64,000 nucleotides of DNA from Streptomyces sp. CB02366 (GTDB lineage: Bacteria > Actinomycetota > Actinomycetes > Streptomycetales > Streptomycetaceae): the NCBI RefSeq assembly GCF_001905905.1, contig NZ_LIVT01000010.1, positions 62,001 to 126,000 on the forward strand, given 5' to 3'. The translations under genes and the position numbers were made by a program. This document shows, piece after piece, positions 16,514 to 24,940 of the stretch. The stretch's first letter is position 1; every line of letters starts with the position of its first letter. The notes beneath the pieces were generated by a model. That model worked only from the letters and a program-made list of their open reading frames with translations. It ran no database searches and was not told the DNA's origin.

Positions 16514-16929
16514 CGGGTCTCCCTCGAAGCGGTCGGGCGCGCGGGCGGGCCGGGTACGGGGTGAGCGGGGTGCGAGGCGAGCGGGATACGGAACAGCGGG
16601 TACGGGGGTCTACCCGCATAGACGCTAGAGGCGGCCGGTGGTCCTGTCAGGGGCCCCCGGGCCCACGGCGGGCCCAGCGCAGGGCCCAGAGCGGGCCCAG
16701 GGGCGAGTCCGGCCGGGATCAGGACCGGCGGGCGAAACGGGCGGAGCCGACGGGGGCGGGGCTCAGACATCGGAGGGGGGTGAAACGGAGGAGGCCGGGG
16801 GTGAGAGCCGGGGGAGGGGCGAGAGCCGAGGGCGCCGGGCGAGAGCCGAGGGCGCCAGGGGGCGAGAACCGGTGGGGCCGGGACGAAAACCGGTGGGGGC
16901 GGTGCCGGGGCGCCGCCTACGATCGCCGG
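16514..16929. other. Intergenic region between M23 peptidase and zinc-ribbon genes
   Basis: This 416-base gap is the divergent promoter region of two genes. It contains no convincing coding sequence. Its right part is occupied by degenerate 20-bp repeats, and a -10-like TACGAT lies at 16918-16923. Confidence 0.7.
16801..16900. repeat. Five degenerate 20-bp tandem repeats
   Basis: Five adjacent 20-bp units fill 16801-16900, each with the core GAGARCCG or GARAACCG. Units at 16821-16840 and 16841-16860 differ in only two bases; the others are more diverged. The array ends 29 bp before the start codon of the zinc-ribbon gene. Confidence 0.75.
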
Positions 16930-17259
16930 ATGCCGCCCTCGAAGACCTCGTACGTCTGCCTTCCCTGCCGGGCCTCGTACAAGCAGTCCTACGGCCCGCA
17001 GCGTGAACGGGCCTGTCCGCGCTGCGCCGGGGCGCTGATCCACGTGGGGTCGGCGTTCGCCGCGCCGCCGCGCCGCGACCGGGCGGCCTGGCGGACGCTC
17101 TCGGTCCTGCTGAACGCGGGCGTCCGCTTCCACAAGAGCTGCTGCGGCGGCCCGGGGTACCGTCCGCGCACGCTGTCCGAGGTGCGCGAACGCATCGCGT
17201 ATGCGGAACGGGCCGGGATCGCGTACGCGGAGGCGCTGGTTCGCCCCGAAGTGCCATGA
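16930..17259 (+). CDS. Small zinc-ribbon protein
   Basis: A 109-residue protein with two CxxC pairs near the N-terminus (Cys10/Cys13 in YVCLPCRASYKQ and Cys29/Cys32 in ACPRCAGALI), forming a likely zinc ribbon. A later FHKSCCGGPG adds two more cysteines. Proteins of this type in Streptomyces are often mislabelled deoxyxylulose-5-phosphate synthase; it is far too short for that enzyme. The function is unknown. TACGAT is 6 nt before the ATG, so the mRNA is probably leaderless. Confidence 0.75.
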   Translation: MPPSKTSYVCLPCRASYKQSYGPQRERACPRCAGALIHVGSAFAAPPRRDRAAWRTLSVLLNAGVRFHKSCCGGPGYRPRTLSEVRERIAYAERAGIAYAEALVRPEVP

Positions 17260-17373
17260 CGCATCGGGGGAAGTGAGCGCACCGGTCCGCGCCCCCGGGC
17301 CGTGCCCCGTCCGGTCCCGCCGCACCCGCGCCCCCGGGCCGGGCGGGGGCGCGGGGGCCAGGACTCCGCGGGG

Positions 17374-18246
17374 TCAGGACTCCGTGGGGGTCGCCGGCCC
17401 CGCGAGGCCGGCGAGCAGTTCGGCGGCGGGCCCGGGGTGGACGAGCCAGTGCAGATGGCTGCCGTCGAGGGTGTGCACGTCGAAGGGGTTGTCGGGCGTG
17501 AGCGCGTCGGCCTCCCGGATCATGCGGTCCTGCACGGCGGGCGGCAGGCTGGCGTCGGCGGCCAGGCGCACATAGCTCCGGGGCACCGTGCCCCAGGTCG
17601 CGGCCTGCGCCCGGTCGGCGGTCGTACCGGCGTCGAGGCTCTCGTCGGGCTGGAAGGTGTTGAGGAAGGTGCGGAACTCGTCGTCGGTGAGGTCGGCGGC
17701 GAACGCCTCCCGGAACGCGGTGAGCGCCGTCGCGTCGGCGGTACGGAAGTTGACCCGCAGCAGCCCGAGTTCGCCGGGATTCCCCAGGAGCGCGGTGGCG
17801 AAGGCGCCCGCGTCCACGTCCGCCATCTCCGGTTCGGCGTAGTAGCCCGCCACGTCCAGTTCGACGGGGCACCAGGCGGAGACGTACACGATCCGGTCGA
17901 TCAGGTCGGGCCGCGCGTTGGCGACGGCGGTGATGGTGACGCCGCCCCGGCTGTGGCCGACCAGGACGGTGGGCCCGTTCCGCCTGGCCCGTTCCAGGGC
18001 CTCGATCACCCGGGTGACGTTGTCGGCGAGCGTGACCCCTTTGATGCCGCCCGGCTCCGCGGCGAGGCCGGCGAGGTCCTGAGGAGACTGGTAAGCGGCG
18101 GGGAAGGTGGCTTCGAAGCCGTGGCCGGGAAGGTCGACCGCGGCCGACCGGTGCCCGAGCAGGGCGAGTTCGGACTGCAGCGGCGCGAACGAGAAGGAGT
18201 TCGCGAAGGCTCCGTGGACAAGGACGAAGGTCGGCGGTTTATGCAT
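17374..18246 (-). CDS. Alpha/beta-fold hydrolase
   Basis: A 290-residue hydrolase with the oxyanion segment VLVHGAF (residues 8-14), nucleophile elbow GHSRGG and a C-terminal DGSHLHW that supplies the catalytic His. It resembles the salicylate-esterase/hydroxynitrile-lyase-like group of small esterases. No signal peptide is seen, so it should be cytoplasmic. The substrate is unknown. It is divergent from the methyltransferase gene. Confidence 0.83.
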   Translation of the reverse strand: MHKPPTFVLVHGAFANSFSFAPLQSELALLGHRSAAVDLPGHGFEATFPAAYQSPQDLAGLAAEPGGIKGVTLADNVTRVIEALERARRNGPTVLVGHSRGGVTITAVANARPDLIDRIVYVSAWCPVELDVAGYYAEPEMADVDAGAFATALLGNPGELGLLRVNFRTADATALTAFREAFAADLTDDEFRTFLNTFQPDESLDAGTTADRAQAATWGTVPRSYVRLAADASLPPAVQDRMIREADALTPDNPFDVHTLDGSHLHWLVHPGPAAELLAGLAGPATPTES

Positions 18247-18463
18247 GCCTCACCCTCCCAACAGAACGATCATCCGGACAAGGGCCGGGGTCCGAGGAGG
18301 CAGGGGCCTCCACGCAGCCCTGACGACCGTACGGACGCGGGGAAAGGTCGCGGGCCCGGGGCGGGCCCGGGCCCCGCCCAGGTGCCCTGACCGGCCCCGG
18401 CACAGGACGGAAGCGACCGGAAACGGGTGGCCTTTCCCGACCGGCTTCCCTACGTTCGGCGGC

Positions 18464-19189
18464 ATGGCCGACGCATGCTTCGCTCATCCGCGGCTCGCCG
18501 CGATCTACGACCCCCTCGACCCCGACCGCGGCGATCTCGACGCGTACGTCGCGATGGCGGAGGAGTTCGGGGCACGCCGCGTGCTCGACATCGGCTGCGG
18601 AACAGGGGTGTTCGCCCTTCTGCTGGCCGGACGCGGCCTCGACGTCGTGGGCGTCGATCCCGCCCGGGCGTCCATCGAGGTGGCCCGGGCCAAACCGGGC
18701 GGCGAGCAGGTGCGCTGGATCTGCGGTGATGCCGCAGCCCTTCCGCCGATGCGTGCCGACCTGGCGACCATGACGGCGAACGTCGCCCAGGAGATCGCCG
18801 ATCCGCAGGCGTGGCGCGCCACCCTGCGGGGGGTGTACGGGGCACTGCGGCCCGGCGGCCGCCTGGTCTTCGAGACCCGGAACCCGGCCGCGCGCGCCTG
18901 GGAGGGGTGGAACCGCGAGACGTCCTTCCGTGTGACGGAGATCCCGGGCATCGGCGCGGTCGAGAGCTGGGTGGAGGTGACGGGGACGAGCGGGCCTCTG
19001 GTCTCCTTCCGCTGGACGTACGTGTTCGCGGCCGACGGGGAGGTGCTGACCTCGGACTCCACCTTGCGTTTCCGCGGACGGGAGGAAATCGAGGCGGAGT
19101 TGACCGCGCGGGGGTTCACGGTGGAGGACGTACGCGACGCGCCCGACCGGCCGGGCAGGGAGTTCGTCCTCGTCGCGCGCCGCTCATGA
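18464..19189 (+). CDS. Class I SAM-dependent methyltransferase
   Basis: A 241-residue methyltransferase with SAM motif I VLDIGCGTGVF (about 40-50), an acidic end of beta 2 (VVGVDPA) and motif LRPGGRLVFETRNP. The family is UbiE/Tam-like; the substrate cannot be told. TACGTT at 18451-18456 is 7 nt before the ATG, again a leaderless arrangement. An upstream in-frame extension reads through a low-quality region and was rejected. Confidence 0.85.
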   Translation: MADACFAHPRLAAIYDPLDPDRGDLDAYVAMAEEFGARRVLDIGCGTGVFALLLAGRGLDVVGVDPARASIEVARAKPGGEQVRWICGDAAALPPMRADLATMTANVAQEIADPQAWRATLRGVYGALRPGGRLVFETRNPAARAWEGWNRETSFRVTEIPGIGAVESWVEVTGTSGPLVSFRWTYVFAADGEVLTSDSTLRFRGREEIEAELTARGFTVEDVRDAPDRPGREFVLVARRS

Positions 19190-19230
19190 CGTCGAGGGCC
19201 AGTGCCCCCGCCGGTGTGTGGCCCGCGGAC

Positions 19231-19623
19231 CTACTGCCCCCGGGCCGGCTGGTCGGCGATCAACAGGGTGGTGCCGGCCGGCCGGAAACCCGGGCGGGCG
19301 TAGATCCGGGCGACGGCGGCCTCCGCATAGGCGAGGAAGACGGTGTGCACGCCGTGGTCGCGGGCGTGGGCGGCCAGGGCCGCCATGACCGCCGCGACCA
19401 GGCCCTGGCGGCGGGCTGCGGGAAGCGTGCCGATCCCGCCGATCTCGGTGATGCCCCGCGCCGGGTGGTAGTGGCCCGACGCGAGAGGCGTGCCGTCCGG
19501 TGCGAAGGCGGCGGCGAGGACTTTGCGGCCGGTGAGGAGCGTGGGGCGGATCGTCGCCACCGTGCCGTCCGCCACGAGCTTTTCGGCCACCGCCGCCAGC
19601 TCTGTCCGGCCCGCCGGGCCCAC
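19231..19623 (-). CDS. Short GNAT acetyltransferase, possibly truncated
   Basis: A 130-residue GNAT-like protein with the acetyl-CoA loop reading LPAARRQGLVAAVM in place of the usual R/QxxGxG/A, and a C-terminal IYARPGFRPAGT. It lacks the beta1-alpha1-alpha2 part expected at the N-terminus of a full GNAT domain. The only start is a GTG at 19623 with no clear ribosome binding site. It may therefore be the remainder of a longer acetyltransferase cut off where the XRE promoter region begins. The C-terminal half has normal codon bias. Confidence 0.55.
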   Translation of the reverse strand: MGPAGRTELAAVAEKLVADGTVATIRPTLLTGRKVLAAAFAPDGTPLASGHYHPARGITEIGGIGTLPAARRQGLVAAVMAALAAHARDHGVHTVFLAYAEAAVARIYARPGFRPAGTTLLIADQPARGQ

Positions 19624-19705
19624 CGCCGTGCCCCCTGCCGCGACGCCCGCCGCCCGGCCGCGGTGCGACGGTCACACGGGCGTACCGCCGTGGCGTGGGA
19701 CACTT

Positions 19706-19748
19706 TTGCAAGCGCCTGCTTGCAATTGTTAGCAACGGTGTGCAGTAT
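19706..19748 (+). promoter_or_regulatory. Promoter and autoregulatory palindrome of the XRE gene
   Basis: A perfect palindrome with 8-bp arms (TTGCAAGC and GCTTGCAA, 4-bp spacer) lies at 19706-19725. Its right half contains the likely -35 TTGCAA (19720-19725). After 17 bp comes a -10-like CAGTAT (19743-19748), 6 nt before the ATG. A further half-site, AGCAA, follows at 19731-19735. Binding by the XRE protein encoded downstream would block its own promoter. Confidence 0.7.
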
Positions 19749-19754
19749 CGAGTC

Positions 19755-20228
19755 ATGGCATCACTCAACGTCGGCAATCTCGGGGAGTACCTGCGGGAGC
19801 AGCGCCGTGCGGCGCAGCTCTCGTTGCGGCAGCTCGCCGATGCCACCGGGGTGTCGAACCCGTATCTCAGCCAGATCGAGCGCGGTCTGCGCAAGCCCAG
19901 TGCGGACGTGCTCCAGCAGGTCGCCAAGGCGCTGCGGATCTCGGCCGAGACCCTGTACGTGCGTGCGGGGATCCTCGACGAGCGGGAGCGGGAGGAGCTG
20001 GAGACGCGGGCGGTCATTCTGGCCGATCCGTCGATCAACGAGCGGCAGAAGAGCGTTCTGCTGCAGATCTACGACTCCTTCCGCCGCGAGAACGGGTACG
20101 ACCCCGGGCCCGGCACGGACACGGGGCCCGACGCGGACGCCGAAGCCGGCGCCGGGCGCGATGCCGGGGACCGTGACGGCGACGATGCCGGTGCGGACGC
20201 CAAGGAAGACCACGACCCTCACAGCTGA
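19755..20228 (+). CDS. XRE-family transcriptional regulator
   Basis: A 157-residue regulator with an N-terminal HTH of the XRE type (about 8-62: LREQRRAAQLSLRQLADATGVSNPYLSQIERG). A middle region follows (ILADPSINERQKSVLLQIYDSF), then a 40-residue Asp/Gly-rich tail. It is followed after 33 bp by the HBHA-like gene, a pairing seen in many Actinobacteria, so it probably controls that gene. The ATG at 19755 is preferred to an upstream ATG because of the promoter spacing. Confidence 0.87.
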   Translation: MASLNVGNLGEYLREQRRAAQLSLRQLADATGVSNPYLSQIERGLRKPSADVLQQVAKALRISAETLYVRAGILDEREREELETRAVILADPSINERQKSVLLQIYDSFRRENGYDPGPGTDTGPDADAEAGAGRDAGDRDGDDAGADAKEDHDPHS

Positions 20229-20261
20229 CAGCTGGTTCGATGATCCGGGAGGACCACAGTC

Positions 20262-20975
20262 ATGGCCATCACCGATGACCTGCGCAAGACCCTCACCGAC
20301 CCCACCCCCCTCTACTTCGCCGCAGGCACGGCCGACCTGGCCGTGCAGCAGGCGCTCAAGATCCCGGCGCTGATCGAGCAGCTGCGGGCCGACGCGCCCG
20401 AGCGGATCGACGCCGTGCGCAACACCGACCCCAAGGTCGTGCAGGAGAAGGTGGCCACGCAGGCCAAGGAGGCCCAGGCCACCGTGCAGGCGAAGGTCAC
20501 CGAGGTGTTCGGCTCGTTCGACGCCGCCGACCTGAAGAAGCTGGGGGAGACCGCCCAGGACCTGGCGCTCCGCGGTGTGGGCGTGGCCGCCGAGTACGCG
20601 GTCAAGGCCCGTGAGGCGTACGAGAAGGTCGCCGAGCACGGCGAGCAGACCGTACGGACCTGGCGCGGCGAGACGGCCGACGAGATCGTCGAGATCGCCG
20701 CCGTCATCGAGGCCGACCCGAAGAGCGAGGCGAAGGCCGACGCGAAGGCCGCTCCCAAGGGTGCGGCCGGGACTGCCCCCGCGACCGGCGGCTCCGTGAA
20801 GGCCGCCGCCACGAAGCCCGCACCGGCGAAGCCCGCCGCCACGAAGGCCGCCGCCGCGAAGCCTGCCACCACGAAGGCCGCGCCCGCCGCCGAGGCGAAG
20901 GCCGCGTCCGCGAAGAAGGCGCCCGCGCCGCGCAAGCCCGCGGCCGGGAAGACCACGCCGCCCGCCGACGCGTGA
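20262..20975 (+). CDS. Heparin-binding hemagglutinin (HBHA)-like protein
   Basis: A 237-residue protein with an N-terminal helical/coiled-coil domain (about 1-150) and a Lys/Ala/Pro-rich C-terminal tail (about 155-237: AAATKPAPAKPAATKAAAAK). That is the layout of mycobacterial HBHA, which binds sulfated glycans and lipid bodies. No signal peptide is present. In Streptomyces the role is unknown; the basic tail could bind DNA or polyanions. GGGAGGA precedes the ATG. It is co-transcribed with the XRE gene. Confidence 0.85.
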   Translation: MAITDDLRKTLTDPTPLYFAAGTADLAVQQALKIPALIEQLRADAPERIDAVRNTDPKVVQEKVATQAKEAQATVQAKVTEVFGSFDAADLKKLGETAQDLALRGVGVAAEYAVKAREAYEKVAEHGEQTVRTWRGETADEIVEIAAVIEADPKSEAKADAKAAPKGAAGTAPATGGSVKAAATKPAPAKPAATKAAAAKPATTKAAPAAEAKAASAKKAPAPRKPAAGKTTPPADA

Positions 20976-21126
20976 CCCCTACGGGGCCCCTGAGGGTTCT
21001 GTCCGGGGGACGGTACGCGTGACCGGGACGCGGGGCGGGCACCATGTCGGGTGGCCGGTTCGTTGTCCCGGTACCTTGGCCCTCTCGGCCGCAGGGCGCT
21101 CCTCCACTCACTAGGCGGTACACACC

Positions 21127-21462
21127 ATGTTGCTCTCAGCGTTCGGCTCGCTCCTCCAGCTGCTCTATCTGGCGATGCTGGTGCTGGCCGTGGTCGCCTT
21201 CGTCTTCGCGGCGACCGCGCGTGAGGACGCCTACCGGGCCGCCGACAAGAAGCAGAAGTCCTTCTGGCTGGTGATCCTGGGCGTCGCCGTCGCGGTGAAC
21301 CTGCTCATCCCGATGCTCTTCCTGCAGCTCGCGGGCGTGGTCGCGTCGATCGTGTTCATGGTCGACGTGCGTCCCGCGCTCAAGGCGGTCTCCGGTGGCG
21401 GGGGCCGCAGGGGCGGCTCCAGCAGCGACGGCCCGTACGGGCCCTACAACGGCGGGCGCTGA
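21127..21462 (+). CDS. DUF2516 membrane protein
   Basis: A 111-residue protein with an N-terminal membrane segment (about 5-30) and a second hydrophobic pair (about 46-78), then a Gly/Ser-rich cytosolic tail (SSSDGPYGPYNGGR). This is the DUF2516 pattern. The function is unknown. Its last 19 bp overlap the 3' end of the convergent phosphatase gene. Confidence 0.8.
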   Translation: MLLSAFGSLLQLLYLAMLVLAVVAFVFAATAREDAYRAADKKQKSFWLVILGVAVAVNLLIPMLFLQLAGVVASIVFMVDVRPALKAVSGGGGRRGGSSSDGPYGPYNGGR

Positions 21463-22898
21463 GCCCCCGCCCTCGCGGGCGGGGAGGACGGCGGCCGGTC
21501 GACGGACGCGGGGCGGGAGCGCGGTGCGCTGCCGCCCCGTCGGCGTATCAGCTCCGGGTCGCGGCCCAGCAGCAGGACCGCCACGTCGTCGGTCAGCTCG
21601 CCGCCGTTCAACTCCCGCACCTCGGCGACCGCCGCCTCCAGCAGCTCCTCGCCCGTCAGCCCCTGCTCCAGCCGGCTGTTGACCATCGCCGCCATGCCGT
21701 CCTGGCCCAGCCGCTCGCTGCCGCCGCCTCCCACCCGCCCCTCGATGAGCCCGTCCGTGTACAGCATCAGGCTCCAGGCGCTGCCCAGTTCGACCTGGCG
21801 GCGCGGCCACCGGGCACGCGGCAGCAGCCCCAGCGCCGGGCCGCCGTCCTCGTACGGCAGCAACCGCGCGGGCCGTCCGTGGCGGGCCAGCAGCGGCGCG
21901 GGGTGTCCGGCCAGGCAGAGCCCGGCCTGCCGCCCGTCCGGCGCGATGTCGACCGTGCAGACGGTCGCGAAGATCTCCTCGCTCTGCCGCTCGTGCTCCA
22001 GCACCTGCTGGAGCGTGGCGAGCAGATCGTCCCCGCACAGCCCGGCCAGCGTCAGCGCCCGCCAGGCGATCCGCAGCTCGACGCCGAGCGCGGCCTCGTC
22101 CGGACCGTGGCCGCAGACGTCGCCGATCATCGCGTGCACCGTGCCGTCCGGGGTGCGGACGACGTCGTAGAAGTCGCCGCCGAGGAGGGCGCGGCTGCGG
22201 CCGGGGCGGTAGCGGGCGGCGAAGCTCAGGCCGGAGCCGTCCAGCAGCGGGGTCGGGAGCAGGCCGCGCTCCAGGCGGGCGTTCTCCTGGGCGCGCAGGC
22301 GGGACTCGGTGAGCTGGTGCTGGGCGGTGTCGGCGCGCTTGCGCTCCACGGCGTACCGGATGGCGCGGCTCAGGAGGCGCGCGTCCAGCTCGCCCCGGAA
22401 GAGGTAGTCCTGCGCCCCGACCCGCACGGCCTCGGCCGCCAGCTCCGCGTCGTCCTGCGCGGTCAGCGCGAGGACGGCGTGGAGCGGCGCGAGGCGCAGG
22501 ACGTGGGTGAGGGCGGCCAGCTCGTCGGCCCGCGCGGAGGCGTGCTCCGGACCGGGGCCGCCGTCCACCGCGCCGCTGCCCCCGGCCGCTCGGGCACTGC
22601 CGGGCGCTCCGGCCCCGGGGGCGCCGCCGGTTCCGGGGGCGGAGGCGGTCGGGGCGGCGCCGGTGACCGGCAGGGCGAGGTCCAGCAGGATGCAGTCGAC
22701 GTCGTCGGTGAGCAGCCGCGCGGCCTCGGTGAGGTTGCGGGCGGTACGGACGCGCACCCGGGTTCCGGCCGCTGCCGAGAGCTCGGGGGCGGTGATGGTG
22801 GTGCCCGCCGGGTCGTCCTCGATCACCAGCAGGGTGAGGTCGCCGTGCGAGGTCTCCGCAGCGGGAACGGATCGCTGCTGCGGTACGGGTACGGGCAT
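21444..22898 (-). CDS. Response-regulator-linked PP2C (SpoIIE/RsbU-type) phosphatase
   Basis: A 484-residue protein with a receiver domain (about 20-210, phosphoacceptor Asp73 in LLDLALP) joined to a PP2C-SpoIIE phosphatase domain (about 225-455: LLGGDFYDVV, MIGDVCGHGPDEA, LYTDGLIEGR, LTDDVAVLLL). The receiver carries a roughly 45-residue Ala/Gly/Pro-rich insertion between beta 3 and beta 4 (about 80-125), which is odd. Such proteins dephosphorylate anti-sigma-factor antagonists in stress sigma-factor switching. The start MPVPVP was chosen because GGAAGG lies just before it; longer frames are low-complexity. Confidence 0.85.
   Translation of the reverse strand: MPVPVPQQRSVPAAETSHGDLTLLVIEDDPAGTTITAPELSAAAGTRVRVRTARNLTEAARLLTDDVDCILLDLALPVTGAAPTASAPGTGGAPGAGAPGSARAAGGSGAVDGGPGPEHASARADELAALTHVLRLAPLHAVLALTAQDDAELAAEAVRVGAQDYLFRGELDARLLSRAIRYAVERKRADTAQHQLTESRLRAQENARLERGLLPTPLLDGSGLSFAARYRPGRSRALLGGDFYDVVRTPDGTVHAMIGDVCGHGPDEAALGVELRIAWRALTLAGLCGDDLLATLQQVLEHERQSEEIFATVCTVDIAPDGRQAGLCLAGHPAPLLARHGRPARLLPYEDGGPALGLLPRARWPRRQVELGSAWSLMLYTDGLIEGRVGGGGSERLGQDGMAAMVNSRLEQGLTGEELLEAAVAEVRELNGGELTDDVAVLLLGRDPELIRRRGGSAPRSRPASVDRPPSSPPARAGAQRPPL
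21465..21484. terminator. Small hairpin in overlapping 3' ends
   Basis: An 8-bp perfect stem (CCCCGCCC/GGGCGGGG) with a TCGC loop lies just after the DUF2516 stop and inside the last codons of the convergent phosphatase gene. It could end the DUF2516 transcript. Confidence 0.5.
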
Positions 22899-23347
22899 CG
22901 GTTCGGGTTTCCTTCCCTCCCCCCGAGGGTGCGGCGGTTCGCCGATCGACGATCCGCCAGTCGGGGACGATAGCGGTCCGTGGCGGGGGAACGGAATGGC
23001 GCGGCGGGACCGGCCCCCGTCATGGGCGCCGCCATAAGCCGCGTCCCGGCACGGATCCGGCACGTCGGGCCGCCGACGTGGCCGGGAAGCGCACATGACG
23101 AACATCACGAGCCCGGGAGCGGCCGGGTGGCCCCGCTCACAGGAAGCGGACCGCCCCCCTCCGCCCGGGTTCGCTCCCGGGCAGCCGCCCCGGCCCGGGG
23201 GCCGCTCGCGGGGGCGGGGGCGGGAGCGGGTGCAGGGGCGGGAGCGGGCCCTGCCCCCGGCGGCCGGTTCGGGCTGCCCGCTCGCCGGGGGAGGGCGCGG
23301 AGGACCGGCCCCCGCCGGTCCTGCCTGTCCGGGCGGCCTCCCCGGTC
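22899..23347. other. Intergenic region with G-rich repeats
   Basis: 449 bases upstream of the phosphatase gene and downstream of the NlpC/P60 gene, with no convincing gene. Around 23210-23260 the plus strand is a run of GGGGGCGGGAGCGGG-type repeats that could form G-quadruplex structure. Otherwise I see nothing definite. Confidence 0.6.
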
Positions 23348-24427
23348 CTACCTGTCCGGGCGGACCACGCCGAGGATCTTCATCGAGCCGGCGCCCGCCA
23401 GGGTGACGTCGCGGCCGGGGCGGGGGGCGTGGACGATCGTGCCGTCGCCCACGTACATCCCGACGTGGCTGGCGTCGGCGTGGTAGATGATCAGGTCGCC
23501 GGGGCGCATGTCCTGGATGTCGATGCGCGGCAGCAGCCGCCACTGCTCCTGCGAGGTGCGCGGGATCGGGCGCTTCGCCGCCAGCCACGCCTGCGAGGTC
23601 AGCCCGGAGCAGTCGTACGAGCCGGGGCCCTCGGCCCCCCAGACGTACGGCTTGCCGATCTGCGCCGTCGCGAAGGCCACCGCCACCGCTCCGGCCGTGC
23701 TCGCCTCGCCGCTGACGTCCTTGATCGCGCCGGAGGAGAGCCACGCGTTCTGCGCCTGGGCCGCGGCGTCAGCCTCCAGTCGGCGGAGCTGTTCGCGCTC
23801 CTTCTCCTCCAGCCGCGATTCGAGCTTCTTCGCCGCCTCGATCTGGGCGTCGATCTTCTTCTTGGCCTTGGCCTGTCTGACCCGGCCGGTCTCCAGCTTC
23901 TCCCAGTGGGCGCTGGCGTCCTGGGTGTACGTCTCCAGGTCCTGCTGCGTCTGCTGCAACTCGGCCAGCAGCGACTTGGACGCCTGCTGGCTCCGGCGGA
24001 CCTGGTTGATCCCGTCCAGGAAGAGCTTCGGATCGTTGCTGAGGGCCAGCTGGGCGCCGGGCGGCAGGCCGCCGTTGCGGTACTGCTCGCGGGCCTGGGC
24101 GCCGGCCCGGTCCTTGAGCGCGGCGATCCGCGCCTGACCGTCGACGATCGCCTTGGCCAGCTTCACGAGCTCGCCGGACTGCTTCTTCGTCTGTTCCTCG
24201 GCGAGGTTGTACGCGTCCGTCGCCGCGCCCGCCTTCCGGTACAGCGTATCGATCCGCTCGCGGACCTCCTCCAACTCCGCGGTGGTGCGCAGGGGGGCCG
24301 GTCCGGCGGAGGAGGCGGAGGGCACGGGGTCCGGCACCGGGGCGGCGGCCGCCTGGCCGGTGGACGTCAGCAGGGCCAGCGCACAGACCAGCGTGATGGC
24401 GGCAGTGGCGCAGTGGCGTCGGTTCAC
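23348..24427 (-). CDS. Secreted NlpC/P60 peptidoglycan endopeptidase with coiled coil
   Basis: A 359-residue exported wall hydrolase. A signal peptide (about 1-28, ending TGQAAAA) is followed by a long coiled coil (about 50-225) and a C-terminal NlpC/P60 domain (about 245-359). The catalytic triad is readable as Cys273 (YDCSGL), His321 (SHVGMY) and His333 (VHAPRP). This is the RipA/CwlO-like layout; these enzymes cut the D-Glu-mDAP bond and are usually activated by FtsEX-type or other partners through the coiled coil. Confidence 0.92.
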   Translation of the reverse strand: MNRRHCATAAITLVCALALLTSTGQAAAAPVPDPVPSASSAGPAPLRTTAELEEVRERIDTLYRKAGAATDAYNLAEEQTKKQSGELVKLAKAIVDGQARIAALKDRAGAQAREQYRNGGLPPGAQLALSNDPKLFLDGINQVRRSQQASKSLLAELQQTQQDLETYTQDASAHWEKLETGRVRQAKAKKKIDAQIEAAKKLESRLEEKEREQLRRLEADAAAQAQNAWLSSGAIKDVSGEASTAGAVAVAFATAQIGKPYVWGAEGPGSYDCSGLTSQAWLAAKRPIPRTSQEQWRLLPRIDIQDMRPGDLIIYHADASHVGMYVGDGTIVHAPRPGRDVTLAGAGSMKILGVVRPDR

Positions 24428-24940
24428 GAACTCCCCCTCCGGGTGGTCACTCCGGGTCCGCCTCCGGGCGAAGGCGACGAAAACGATGCAAGCGGCATAA
24501 GCGATGTAAGTGATGCAAGGAATGAGAACGGTGTATGCGGGATGAATGCGAGAAAAGCAATAGACGGCGGGTAAGGCTTTTCTGACTTACCGTCAGTAAC
24601 TTTTCGGCAACGTCGCGATCGTGCCATGTCGTCCCCCAAAGCAACAGGGGCCGACGCCCCCTGCCGCGTCACCGGCCGCCCCCGCAGGACCACTTCGTCA
24701 CGATTCCCCCCGAAGCGCGGCGATCCGGCCCGCGCCGCTCCCTCGCCCCTTCGCCTTGTCCCTCTTCCTCGCCCCCCCCGCACCGAAGGATCTTGCCCAC
24801 CCACAGGGACGCACGACGTCCCCGCGCCGTTCCCGGGACGGGGGGCTTCCCTCCCTCAGGGCGACCGCCGGCCGGCCGCCGGGGCACGGAAGCCGGCCGG
24901 AGGCCGGATCACGGAAGCCGACTGCCGCCGCCCCAGGAGG
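24428..24940. other. Long upstream region of the NlpC/P60 gene
   Basis: 513 bases without a convincing gene. Between about 24480 and 24540 the plus strand shows a degenerate 9-bp periodic pattern (GATGCAAGC, GGCATAAGC, GATGTAAGT, GATGCAAGG). A 13-bp palindrome, TTAC-CGTCA-GTAA, lies at 24587-24599, overlapping CTGAC/GTCAG arms, and could be an operator. The sequence was checked for the c-di-AMP (ydaO) riboswitch expected before some Streptomyces wall hydrolases; no match was recognised. Confidence 0.5.

Noticed and set aside
16930-17259. Deoxyxylulose-5-phosphate synthase
   Set aside because: This name is attached to some small Streptomyces proteins of this type, but the 109-residue zinc-ribbon protein has none of the thiamine-diphosphate enzyme features.
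24428-24700. A c-di-AMP (ydaO) riboswitch before the NlpC/P60 gene
   Set aside because: Such riboswitches precede several Streptomyces wall hydrolases, but none of the conserved ydaO sequence blocks could be found on the reverse strand here.
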